NCBI GenBank assembly: GCA_035514995.1
Contig: DATJCC010000121.1
Coordinates: 1-12,999 of the forward strand
Source of the DNA: Leucobacter_A sp035514995
GTDB taxonomy: Bacteria; Actinomycetota; Actinomycetes; Actinomycetales; Microbacteriaceae
DNA length: 12,999 bases
Direction: 5' to 3'
Made by a program: the position numbers and the translations under genes. This document shows positions 1 through 5,261 of this stretch, one piece after another (the first letter of the stretch is position 1; each line of letters starts with the position of its first letter). The notes beneath the pieces were generated by a model, which saw only the letters and a list, made by a program, of their open reading frames with translations, had not been told where the DNA came from and did no database searches.

Positions 1-112
1 GACGACGGTTGCCCATTAGAGTGTGATTATGGTTTTGCTCAGCGCTCACCAGCACCCTTCCGTTTAACTATGAACATCACCAATGGTACGCGAGAGATAT
101 GAAAATTTGTGA

Positions 113-2383
113 TTAATGAGTTACCGAGCGAAAACCTCTAAGACGTAGGGAGTTCCCGACAACGAAGACACTCGAAAACGCCATAGCGGCTCCTGCAAGC
201 ATGGGATTTAGTAATCCGAGCGCTGCCAGCGGGATAGCGGCTACGTTGTATGCGAAGGCCCAAAACAGGTTACCCTTGATTGTTGCAAGGGTGCGTCTAG
301 AGAGTTTGATCGCATCAGCTGCACTGCGCAGATCACCGGTTACTAGCGTCAAATCGGCAGCTTCAATTGCGGCGTCAGTTCCCGTGCCCATCGCAAGGCC
401 CAAGTCTGCTTGCGCAAGCGCGGGTGCGTCATTGATTCCGTCGCCAACCATTGCCACAGTGCGCCCAGAATCTTGCAGTTTTTTAACTTCAGCCACTTTT
501 TCACCGGGTAATACTCCTGCAATGACGTGCTCTATTCCGACTTCTTTTGCGACCTGCTCTGCTACGGTCCTGTTATCGCCAGTTAGTAGAATCGGGTCTA
601 GTCCAAGATTTTTTAGGTGCAGAATTGCTTCGGCGCTTGTCTCTTTGACCGAGTCTGCAACGCTAATCACTCCGCGTGCTTGACCGTCCCAAGCAACGAG
701 CACAGCGGTTTCTCCTTTTTGCTCAGCGCTCGTTTTTAAATCCAAAAGCTCCTTCGACGGGGTAATGCTCCAATCATCAAAAAGTGGTTCGCGCCCAACA
801 AGCACTGCGTTTCCATCTACTACCGCTGTGACACCTTTGCCCACCACATTCGTGAATGATTCAAAAGCGGGTAGCTCAAGCAATTCAGCTTCAGCGCCTT
901 TAGCAATCGATGCAGCGATGGGGTGTTCTGACCCTGATTCTGCCGAGCCAGCGATCCGCAACAGTTCTTCGCGAGTCGTGCCCGGCAGAGGGTAAACACC
1001 GGCTAAAGACATCCGCCCGGTCGTTACAGTTCCTGTTTTATCGAGCAGAATAGTGTCAACTTTTCGAGTATTTTCGAGAACTTCCGGTCCCTTTATAAGC
1101 ACTCCCATCTGTGCACCTCTCCCCGTTCCAACTAGCAAAGCTGTTGGTGTGGCGAGACCCAGTGCGCAGGGGCAAGCGATAATTAAAACCGCTACGGCCG
1201 CTGTGAAAGCTGAAACTGCCGGGAAACCGGCCCCTAACCAAACCCCGAGCGTAGCGACCGCAATCACTATGACGGTCGGTACGAATACGCTAGAAATCCT
1301 ATCTGCGAGACGCTGCACGTCTGCTTTTCCGGCTTGAGCCTGTTCGACCATGCGAGCCATCTGCGCAAGCTGGGTTTGTTCACCCACGCGGGTCGCTCTT
1401 ACTAGAAGCACCCCGCTTTCGTTAATTGTGGCACCGGTTACTTGATCACCAGGTGACACCTCTACCGGAACAGACTCGCCGGTTAGCATTGAAGCGTCGA
1501 TAGCGCTGTGACCATTAACAATTTCGCCGTCGGTTGCAATTTTTTCGCCCGGTCGCACGGTAAATTCATCGCCAACCTGAAGCTCTTCTATTGCAATGAG
1601 CTGAGTTGTACCATTTCTGACTACAGATACTTCTTTAGCGCCAAGATGCAAGAGAGCTCTGAGTGCATGACAGGCTTGGCGTTTAGATCTCATTTCAAAG
1701 TAGCGACCGGCGAGTAGAAATGTAGTCACGCCTGCGGCGGCTTCCAGATAAATGTGACCGGCGCCGTCACTTGGGGCAACAGAAAATTCAAACGGGTGGA
1801 TCATTCCGGGCATTCCTGCAGTGCCCAAAAACAGAGCATAGAGCGACCATATCGTTGCCGCGCTAACTCCTACGGACACGAGCGTGTCCATGGTTGCTGC
1901 GCCGTGTTTGAAGTTGATCCAAGCTGCCCTGTGGAACGGCCAAGCGCCCCAGGTTACGACCGGAGCAGTTAGCACCAGCGAAGCCCACTGCCAGTAATTA
2001 AATTGCAGAAAAGGAATCATGGCAAACGCAATGACAGGAACCGAAAGCCAAATCGAAGCGATTAGCCTTTGTTTCAAAGCATGAAGTTCACTGTCTCGAG
2101 CAGACGGAGTTTCTTCCTGTTTAGTTTCAGCTGCTGCTTTAAGTTGCGCGGAATAACCAGTTTTTTCAACCTCGGCAATTAGTATTGCAGTGTCGTAGCC
2201 GTCTGGAACGGTAACGTGAGCTTTCTCAGTGGCGTAATTTACGGTAGCTTCAACACCTTCTAGTTTCCCCAACTTTTTTTCGACGCGATTAGCGCAACTG
2301 GCACAAGTCATTCCCCCAATTTCTAGCTCGATAACTTGAAGACCGACAGAGTCTGTGTTTTGGTTTTTCAAAAGCGCATCCAC
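113..2383 (-). CDS. copA: Cu+-exporting P1B-type ATPase
   Basis: Inner-membrane ATP-driven pump that moves Cu(I) out of the cytoplasm. The 756 residues show, in order: an N-terminal heavy-metal-associated domain with GMTCASC (24-30); about eight hydrophobic spans; the actuator TGES (301-304); the transmembrane metal motif CPC (404-406); the phosphorylation motif DKTGT (448-452); the nucleotide-binding SEHP (485-488); TGDN (601-604) and GDGINDAP (647-654). YN (712-713) in the seventh span and MAFSS (734-738) in the eighth are the family signature for Cu(I), rather than Zn or Cd, transport. Length is normal for a single-HMA CopA. It is the last gene of copZ-small membrane protein-copA, 3 bases after the preceding stop. 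The GTG at 2383 sits almost on top of its AGAGG-like ribosome site; an in-frame TTG four codons later (residue 5) has better spacing, so the exact start is uncertain. No terminator was recognised in the 112 bases beyond the stop. Confidence 0.97.
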   Translation of the reverse strand: MDALLKNQNTDSVGLQVIELEIGGMTCASCANRVEKKLGKLEGVEATVNYATEKAHVTVPDGYDTAILIAEVEKTGYSAQLKAAAETKQEETPSARDSELHALKQRLIASIWLSVPVIAFAMIPFLQFNYWQWASLVLTAPVVTWGAWPFHRAAWINFKHGAATMDTLVSVGVSAATIWSLYALFLGTAGMPGMIHPFEFSVAPSDGAGHIYLEAAAGVTTFLLAGRYFEMRSKRQACHALRALLHLGAKEVSVVRNGTTQLIAIEELQVGDEFTVRPGEKIATDGEIVNGHSAIDASMLTGESVPVEVSPGDQVTGATINESGVLLVRATRVGEQTQLAQMARMVEQAQAGKADVQRLADRISSVFVPTVIVIAVATLGVWLGAGFPAVSAFTAAVAVLIIACPCALGLATPTALLVGTGRGAQMGVLIKGPEVLENTRKVDTILLDKTGTVTTGRMSLAGVYPLPGTTREELLRIAGSAESGSEHPIAASIAKGAEAELLELPAFESFTNVVGKGVTAVVDGNAVLVGREPLFDDWSITPSKELLDLKTSAEQKGETAVLVAWDGQARGVISVADSVKETSAEAILHLKNLGLDPILLTGDNRTVAEQVAKEVGIEHVIAGVLPGEKVAEVKKLQDSGRTVAMVGDGINDAPALAQADLGLAMGTGTDAAIEAADLTLVTGDLRSAADAIKLSRRTLATIKGNLFWAFAYNVAAIPLAALGLLNPMLAGAAMAFSSVFVVGNSLRLRGFRSVTH

Positions 2384-2386
2384 CTC

Positions 2387-2620
2387 TTAGTCGCTACTAC
2401 CGTTTTGTAGCCACGAGTTAACGAAATCCTGTGATATTAAAACGTCACCCAGATAGAGGCCTACCCCAAAAACTGCGATAAGTGAAAGGCCAAAAAGAAT
2501 CAGCTTTAATGGCGCAGGCATAGCTTTTTTGGACACAGCTTTTTTGGACACAGCTTTTTTGGACCCTGTTTTTTGGGACTCTGCTTTTTTAGGATCTGTT
2601 TTTTTAGACACGGTAGACAC
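2387..2620 (-). CDS. Lysine-rich single-span membrane protein in the copper operon
   Basis: Not recognised as any named family. The 77 residues split into a basic N-terminal third made of six pentapeptides of the form x-S/P-K/Q-K-A/T (about residues 4-33), one hydrophobic span (about 38-60), and a short C-terminal tail that is slightly acidic. It has no cysteine and only the start Met plus Met34, so no obvious copper ligand is visible. It lies between copZ and copA with gaps of 2 and 3 bases, which implies co-transcription and probably translational coupling. The GTG start has only a weak ribosome site; a second GTG three codons on is an alternative. By the positive-inside rule the lysine tail should face the cytoplasm, which is also where CopZ and the CopA metal-binding domain act. 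A role as anchor or docking aid for either is pure inference. The frame is kept open through six poly-A tracts, which favours a real gene. Confidence 0.75.
   Translation of the reverse strand: MSTVSKKTDPKKAESQKTGSKKAVSKKAVSKKAMPAPLKLILFGLSLIAVFGVGLYLGDVLISQDFVNSWLQNGSSD
2522..2611 (-). repeat. Six 15-bp tandem repeats coding for pentapeptides
   Basis: Six adjacent 15-base units begin at 2522, 2537, 2552, 2567, 2582 and 2597. The first two plus-strand units are identical (agcttttttggacac), the third differs by one base, and the other three are diverged. On the coding strand they read VSKKT, DPKKA, ESQKT, GSKKA, VSKKA, VSKKA. Each unit carries a run of about five to seven A on the coding strand. 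The near-identity of the C-terminal-most copies suggests recent duplication. Confidence 0.93.
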
Positions 2621-2622
2621 GT

Positions 2623-2850
2623 CTAGCTGTCTAAAATTTTAGCTTCGTAGCCAGCTTCGTCAACCGCTTCAAGAATAGTTGCATCTGAAACAGTGCTTCC
2701 CTCGGTAAAAGTTACAGTAAGAAGACCGGTTTCTGAACTAACATCAACTGCGTTGATATTGTTTACTTCTTTAAGCTCAGCACGGATCGCATTTTCACAA
2801 TGATCACAACTCATGCCACTGACTTGGAAAGTTTTTTTGATAGCGTTCAC
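2623..2850 (-). CDS. copZ: CopZ-type copper chaperone (HMA domain)
   Basis: Small cytoplasmic metallochaperone that binds Cu(I) through two cysteines and hands it to the copper ATPase. The 75 residues are one heavy-metal-associated ferredoxin-like domain: the ligand motif GMSCDHC (12-18, Cys15 and Cys18) follows the first strand and a conserved EAGYEA lies near the C terminus. Length is typical. The GTG start at 2850 is supported by a strong Shine-Dalgarno GGAGG (2855-2859) four bases upstream. It is the first gene of the three-gene copper operon, 2 bases before the lysine-rich membrane protein, with copA last. No copper-repressor operator (CsoR- or CueR-like) was recognised upstream. Confidence 0.95.
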   Translation of the reverse strand: MNAIKKTFQVSGMSCDHCENAIRAELKEVNNINAVDVSSETGLLTVTFTEGSTVSDATILEAVDEAGYEAKILDS

Positions 2851-2888
2851 TGTTCCTCCAGAAGTTAGAAATATGTTGAAGTTAAAGC

Positions 2889-2917
2889 ATTTTGTTTTAA
2901 AGCACCACTAATGTCAA
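2889..2917 (-). promoter_or_regulatory. Putative sigma70-type promoter of the copper operon
   Basis: Reading the minus strand, a perfect -35 hexamer TTGACA (2912-2917) is followed after 17 bases by CAAAAT (2889-2894), a 4/6 match to TATAAT. This lies about 40 bases upstream of the copZ start. The octamer ttaaagca occurs twice on the plus strand, at 2882-2889 and 2897-2904, flanking the -10; whether it is a regulator site is unknown. The promoter call is inferred from sequence only. Confidence 0.5.
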
Positions 2918-3062
2918 CAAAAATCTACGCTACGTATTCCCGGGCCTTTGACTTTGATGATATCTTCTTTAGCTCTGATACTGTCTTGCATTCTGGTAGC
3001 ATTGATCTTCGTAGATTAAAGGCCTTTAAGAGCTTAACTCTTTATAAGGACTTAATTTATCT

Positions 3063-3133
3063 GCGGGTGTAGTTCAATGGTAGAACCTCTGCTTCCCAAG
3101 CAGACGGCGCGGGTTCGATTCCCGTCACCCGCT
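3063..3133 (+). tRNA. tRNA-Gly (anticodon CCC)
   Basis: A 71-base cloverleaf can be laid out by hand. The 7-bp acceptor stem is GCGGGTG/CACCCGC, the D stem GTTC/GAAC, the anticodon stem TCTGC/GCAGA with loop TTCCCAA (anticodon CCC, reading GGG glycine codons), and the T arm GCGGG-TTCGATT-CCCGT. The discriminator is T. The CCA end is not fully encoded (the genome reads CCG), so it must be added after transcription. A TATAAG at 3043-3048 could serve as its -10, but no convincing -35 was found. No integrase or attachment-site duplication was seen beside it. Confidence 0.96.
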
Positions 3134-3196
3134 CCGTGTTTAACTAGCGTTGCAGAAGAAGCTACCGACGCGGACAGCCAAATATTCTAAGTGGCT

Positions 3197-3248
3197 CCAA
3201 GCGGCTTTATAGACCAAACGGCTCTATAGATCCAAGCGGCTTTATAGA
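3197..3248. repeat. Three 17-18 bp tandem repeats downstream of tRNA-Gly
   Basis: The unit ccaagcggctttataga occurs at 3197-3213 and 3232-3248. Between them, at 3214-3230, is a copy with two base changes, followed by one extra base at 3231. They start about 65 bases after the tRNA and lie in no recognised gene. The unit is unrelated in sequence to the other repeat clusters nearby. Confidence 0.9.
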
Positions 3249-3348
3249 ATTATCGCCTGAATTATGGACACGTAGGACACTTCAAAGCTAAAAGCTGCCC
3301 CTTGATAAGAGAAAGCTTCTCCTCACTACATTTCGGTTACCCCACTGA

Positions 3349-3402
3349 ATGTTTAGTGCTGACTAGATGTTTAGCGCTGACTAGATGTTTAGCGCTGGCT
3401 AG
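3349..3402. repeat. Three 18-bp tandem repeats at the end of the 54-residue ORF
   Basis: Units of exactly 18 bases occupy 3349-3366, 3367-3384 and 3385-3402 (atgtttagcgctgactag with one substitution in the first copy and one in the third). The third copy contains the TAG stop codon of the minus-strand ORF at 3399-3563. Because the unit is a multiple of three, the first two copies each carry an in-frame CTAG that would act as a backup stop. Confidence 0.93.
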
Positions 3403-3563
3403 TCGGAGCTATCTAGTGTGATTATATCTTCGTCTTGAATGTCATCTCTTTGTGCGGCATCGGCTTCTTTTGCTTCCTGCTTTGATTGAAACATGTCAGC
3501 GTTTTCTGTCGCGTCAAGATCAGTGCCTGGCCCAACTTCTTGTTCTGTTTCATGGTTTTTCAT
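3399..3563 (-). CDS. Small acidic protein, function unknown
   Basis: An unrecognised 54-residue ORF, beginning MKNHETEQEVGPGTDLD and ending DEDIITLDSSD. It is strongly acidic (about 16 Asp/Glu against 4 Lys/Arg), has no cysteine, no membrane span and no signal peptide, and is probably disordered. The case for translation is an ATG start preceded by AAAGGGG five bases upstream, a clear ribosome site of the kind used elsewhere in the window. The stop lies inside an 18-bp repeat cluster. It stands alone: the next minus-strand gene upstream ends about 300 bases away, with a terminator between, so it would need its own promoter. No homology or function is proposed. Confidence 0.55.
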   Translation of the reverse strand: MKNHETEQEVGPGTDLDATENADMFQSKQEAKEADAAQRDDIQDEDIITLDSSD

Positions 3564-3580
3564 GACTGCCCCTTTCTCTT

Positions 3581-3631
3581 GGATGACTAATTCTCTTGGC
3601 TGACTAGTTCTATGGGATGACTGGTTTTCGA
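3581..3631. repeat. Three degenerate 17-bp tandem repeats
   Basis: Units at 3581-3597 (ggatgactaattctctt), 3598-3614 (ggctgactagttctatg) and 3615-3631 (ggatgactggttttcga) keep a GG-TGACT-TTCT skeleton at 17-base spacing. They lie just upstream of the ribosome site of the acidic ORF, so they may fall in its leader or promoter. They share TGACTAG with the 3349-3402 cluster on the other side of that ORF. Confidence 0.7.
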
Positions 3632-3685
3632 GCCTATTTGATGGTCCTGGGCACGTTACCAGAAAAGCGCCATTGATGCTTCATG

Positions 3686-3733
3686 TTTGCATGGGTAGAA
3701 AGGTTTGCATGGGTAGATCAGTGGGTAGATCAG
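3686..3733. repeat. 18-bp tandem repeats, two and a half copies
   Basis: tttgcatgggtagaaagg (3686-3703) is followed directly by tttgcatgggtagatcag (3704-3721), then by a partial third copy tgggtagatcag (3722-3733). The sequence is unrelated to the neighbouring clusters. The partial copy runs straight into the palindrome at 3733-3749. Confidence 0.85.
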
Positions 3734-3749
3734 AATGACATTATCATTC
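3733..3749. promoter_or_regulatory. Palindrome gaatga-N5-tcattc, possible regulator site
   Basis: Perfect 6-bp arms GAATGA and TCATTC flank CATTA. The AT-rich dyad broadly resembles the size and style of Fur/Zur-family operators, but it does not match a consensus I can quote with confidence. It lies between two minus-strand genes, about 170 bases upstream of the acidic ORF. Assignment as an operator is speculative. Confidence 0.3.
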
Positions 3750-3834
3750 CTAGTAGCAACCTGGTTTTGCGGGTGAACATTGAGGTCAACCAGGATCCAC
3801 CGGTCGGATGCACAATACAAATCGATATGTTTAA

Positions 3835-3857
3835 AAGCGCGAAAACCTAACGCGCTT
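3835..3857 (-). terminator. Rho-independent terminator after the beta-lactamase-like gene
   Basis: On the minus strand, eight bases after the stop, the 7-bp arms AAGCGCG and CGCGCTT close a 9-base loop. The hairpin runs into TTTTAAAC (four T including the end of the stem). The U tract is short, so termination may be incomplete, but its position right behind the gene fits. Confidence 0.65.
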
Positions 3858-3864
3858 GCTCACA

Positions 3865-5124
3865 CTATTCGGTTTCTTCAGCTTCTTCTTTACATACCGC
3901 AGCTTTAGCGAGTTTTTCAGCCTGCTCCTCCGCTGTCCAAGGCAGGTCACCTTCGCCAACGTGAGCAGCAATTTCAAACGCTAAATTTGATGCGAAGCCA
4001 GCGCCCGCCGTTGAATTATTTAGGGCGACCACTACAGAGAAACCAGTTTCAGGGTTGTGCCAGGCCGCTGTTGCAGAACCGGGCAGCGCGCCGTCATAAC
4101 CCCAAAGTGGGCCTCTTTTTAGCACACCAAAACCACGGTACGAAGTGGTTTCAATCTCTTCAGTTGCCTCGCCGTTTTCGTCACGTTCCGGATTTTTCGT
4201 GGGTCGCACATCAGTTAAAGTTGCTAAACCTGCTTCCCCACCAAAAGTGCCTTGAAAGAGGTGTTCGTAAAAGTTCTTTATATCTGTCACGTTTGTGACG
4301 GCGTTCCCGGAATCACCAAGAATTGTGACCGACACTTCAGAGAAATCCACAATTCCTGCCTCGCAGTTAGGCCCGGGTAGGTATCCGATACCTGCTAAAT
4401 TGTTTTCGCCTGCAAGCTCATTATTATCTTTTTGAGGAATGTGAGTGTCTGCCATATCGGCTGGAGCATAGATTGCTTCTTTTAGCAGTTTCTCTAAATC
4501 TTCGCCTGAGGCGACAGAGAGAGCTCGCCCGAGTAACACTGCGTTAGAGTCAGAGCGGTGCACATCAAGACCGGGCCAAGACAGTTCTGGTTGAATCAGA
4601 GCCTCAGCAATTAACTGCCCAGAAGGCCACGGACGAGTTGGGTTTTCAAGGTAGGTATTTTTGAATTTAGATTTAAAATCAGGCAGACCAGAAGTTCCAT
4701 CACAGGCTTCACGATAGGTTATGTTGCCGATACCTGTTTGGCGTGGAATGTCACGGGAGAGCTCTCGGTCTAAAGACAAAGTTCCTTCGGCAACCTGTGT
4801 GAGCACTAGTGCACAAAGCATAGGTTGTAGAGTTTGAGCCGCCCTAAATACTGCAGACGCATCAAATTCACGCTCGCTCCCCACCGCAAATGAAGTCACG
4901 TAGTCGCCTCTGTCTGACCAGATACCAACCACGGCCTCCGTTGAGTCTGAAAGCTGCATCGCGTTTTTCACGGCAGCATCGACTGCGCTCACCTGCGATA
5001 AGCCGAGCGTTGTCTCGGGCAGTGGGGTTCTTTCTGGGCCTGAAAAGGTGCATCCGGTCAGAAATAATGCGCCAGCTCCGAGTAGAGCTAAACCTTTAAG
5101 GTAGTGATTTATCTTCAACACCAC
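3865..5124 (-). CDS. Beta-lactamase/PBP-like (S12 family) lipoprotein, probably catalytically dead
   Basis: The 419 residues begin with a lipoprotein signal (KGLALLGAGALFLTGC, lipobox Cys25), so the mature protein should be lipid-anchored on the outer face of the membrane. The body follows the class C beta-lactamase/D-Ala-D-Ala carboxypeptidase layout: VAEGTLSLD (111-119), GTSGLPDF (143-150), NAVLLGRAL (194-202) and GYDGALPGS (342-350). The catalytic motifs are altered. The expected S-x-x-K is QTLQ (97-100), Y-x-N reads D-S-N (192-194), and the H/K-x-G before ALPG is YDG (343-345). The loss of both nucleophile and general base argues for a binding or scaffold role rather than hydrolysis. The frame is intact, so it is not an obvious pseudogene. 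The GTG start has no strong ribosome site. It shares 137 bases of upstream DNA with the divergent heme oxygenase gene, so the iron box there might affect both. Confidence 0.85.
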   Translation of the reverse strand: MVLKINHYLKGLALLGAGALFLTGCTFSGPERTPLPETTLGLSQVSAVDAAVKNAMQLSDSTEAVVGIWSDRGDYVTSFAVGSEREFDASAVFRAAQTLQPMLCALVLTQVAEGTLSLDRELSRDIPRQTGIGNITYREACDGTSGLPDFKSKFKNTYLENPTRPWPSGQLIAEALIQPELSWPGLDVHRSDSNAVLLGRALSVASGEDLEKLLKEAIYAPADMADTHIPQKDNNELAGENNLAGIGYLPGPNCEAGIVDFSEVSVTILGDSGNAVTNVTDIKNFYEHLFQGTFGGEAGLATLTDVRPTKNPERDENGEATEEIETTSYRGFGVLKRGPLWGYDGALPGSATAAWHNPETGFSVVVALNNSTAGAGFASNLAFEIAAHVGEGDLPWTAEEQAEKLAKAAVCKEEAEETE

Positions 5125-5222
5125 TGATAACCAATCTGTTAGACAAGAGATACCGCTAAATTCTACTGTTTCTTGACTGATTATCCACCTTATGACAAAA
5201 AAGGCATGCTCTTAGCGAATTT

Positions 5223-5243
5223 TGTTAGGATAGCCTTGCCAAA
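5223..5243 (+). promoter_or_regulatory. DtxR/IdeR iron box over an extended -10 promoter
   Basis: TTAGGATAGCCTTGCCAAA (5225-5243) matches 15 of 19 positions of the actinobacterial iron-box consensus TTAGGTTAGSCTAACCTAA. It overlaps TGTTAGGAT (5223-5231), which reads as an extended -10 element (TG-N-TAGGAT), 30 bases before the heme oxygenase start. A DtxR/IdeR repressor bound with Fe(II) here would block transcription. This is what one expects for a gene that frees iron from heme. The consensus is established knowledge; binding at this site is inferred. Confidence 0.72.
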
Positions 5244-5261
5244 CGAGCATAGAATGTATAC

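Larger units (their letters stand above)
3564..3864. other. Gene-free stretch with repeats, palindrome and terminator
   Basis: No coding region could be supported in these 301 bases. They contain the 17-bp repeats at 3581-3631, the 18-bp repeats at 3686-3733, the palindrome at 3733-3749 and the hairpin at 3835-3857, each listed separately. The stretch should also hold the promoter of the acidic ORF, which I could not place with confidence. Confidence 0.7.

Noticed and set aside
1..112. Possible partial gene or terminator after copA
   Set aside because: All frames are interrupted by stops within a short distance and no GC-rich hairpin with a T tract was found.
201..683. A 160-residue plus-strand ORF opposite copA
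   Set aside because: Antisense to the conserved ATP-binding region of copA; Ser/Ala-rich shadow translation with no motif.
2911..3072. A 53-codon plus-strand ORF starting ATG TCA ACA and ending inside tRNA-Gly
   Set aside because: No ribosome site, it overlaps the predicted copper-operon -35 on one side and runs into the tRNA 5' end on the other; length is within chance expectation.
3063..3250. tRNA-Gly as an integration site for a mobile island
   Set aside because: No integrase, no duplicated tRNA 3' end and no phage or plasmid genes nearby; the downstream repeats do not resemble the tRNA.
3197..3733. The tandem repeats as a CRISPR array
   Set aside because: Units are contiguous, 17-18 bases long with no unique spacers between them, and differ between clusters; no cas genes are present.
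3987..4298. A 103-residue plus-strand ORF opposite the lipoprotein gene
   Set aside because: Shadow frame; composition is Arg/Gln/Pro-rich without any motif, and the minus-strand reading has clear family structure.
5181..5189. TTATCCACC, one mismatch from a DnaA box
   Set aside because: A single isolated near-match with no cluster, no AT-rich unwinding region and no replication gene beside it; expected by chance.
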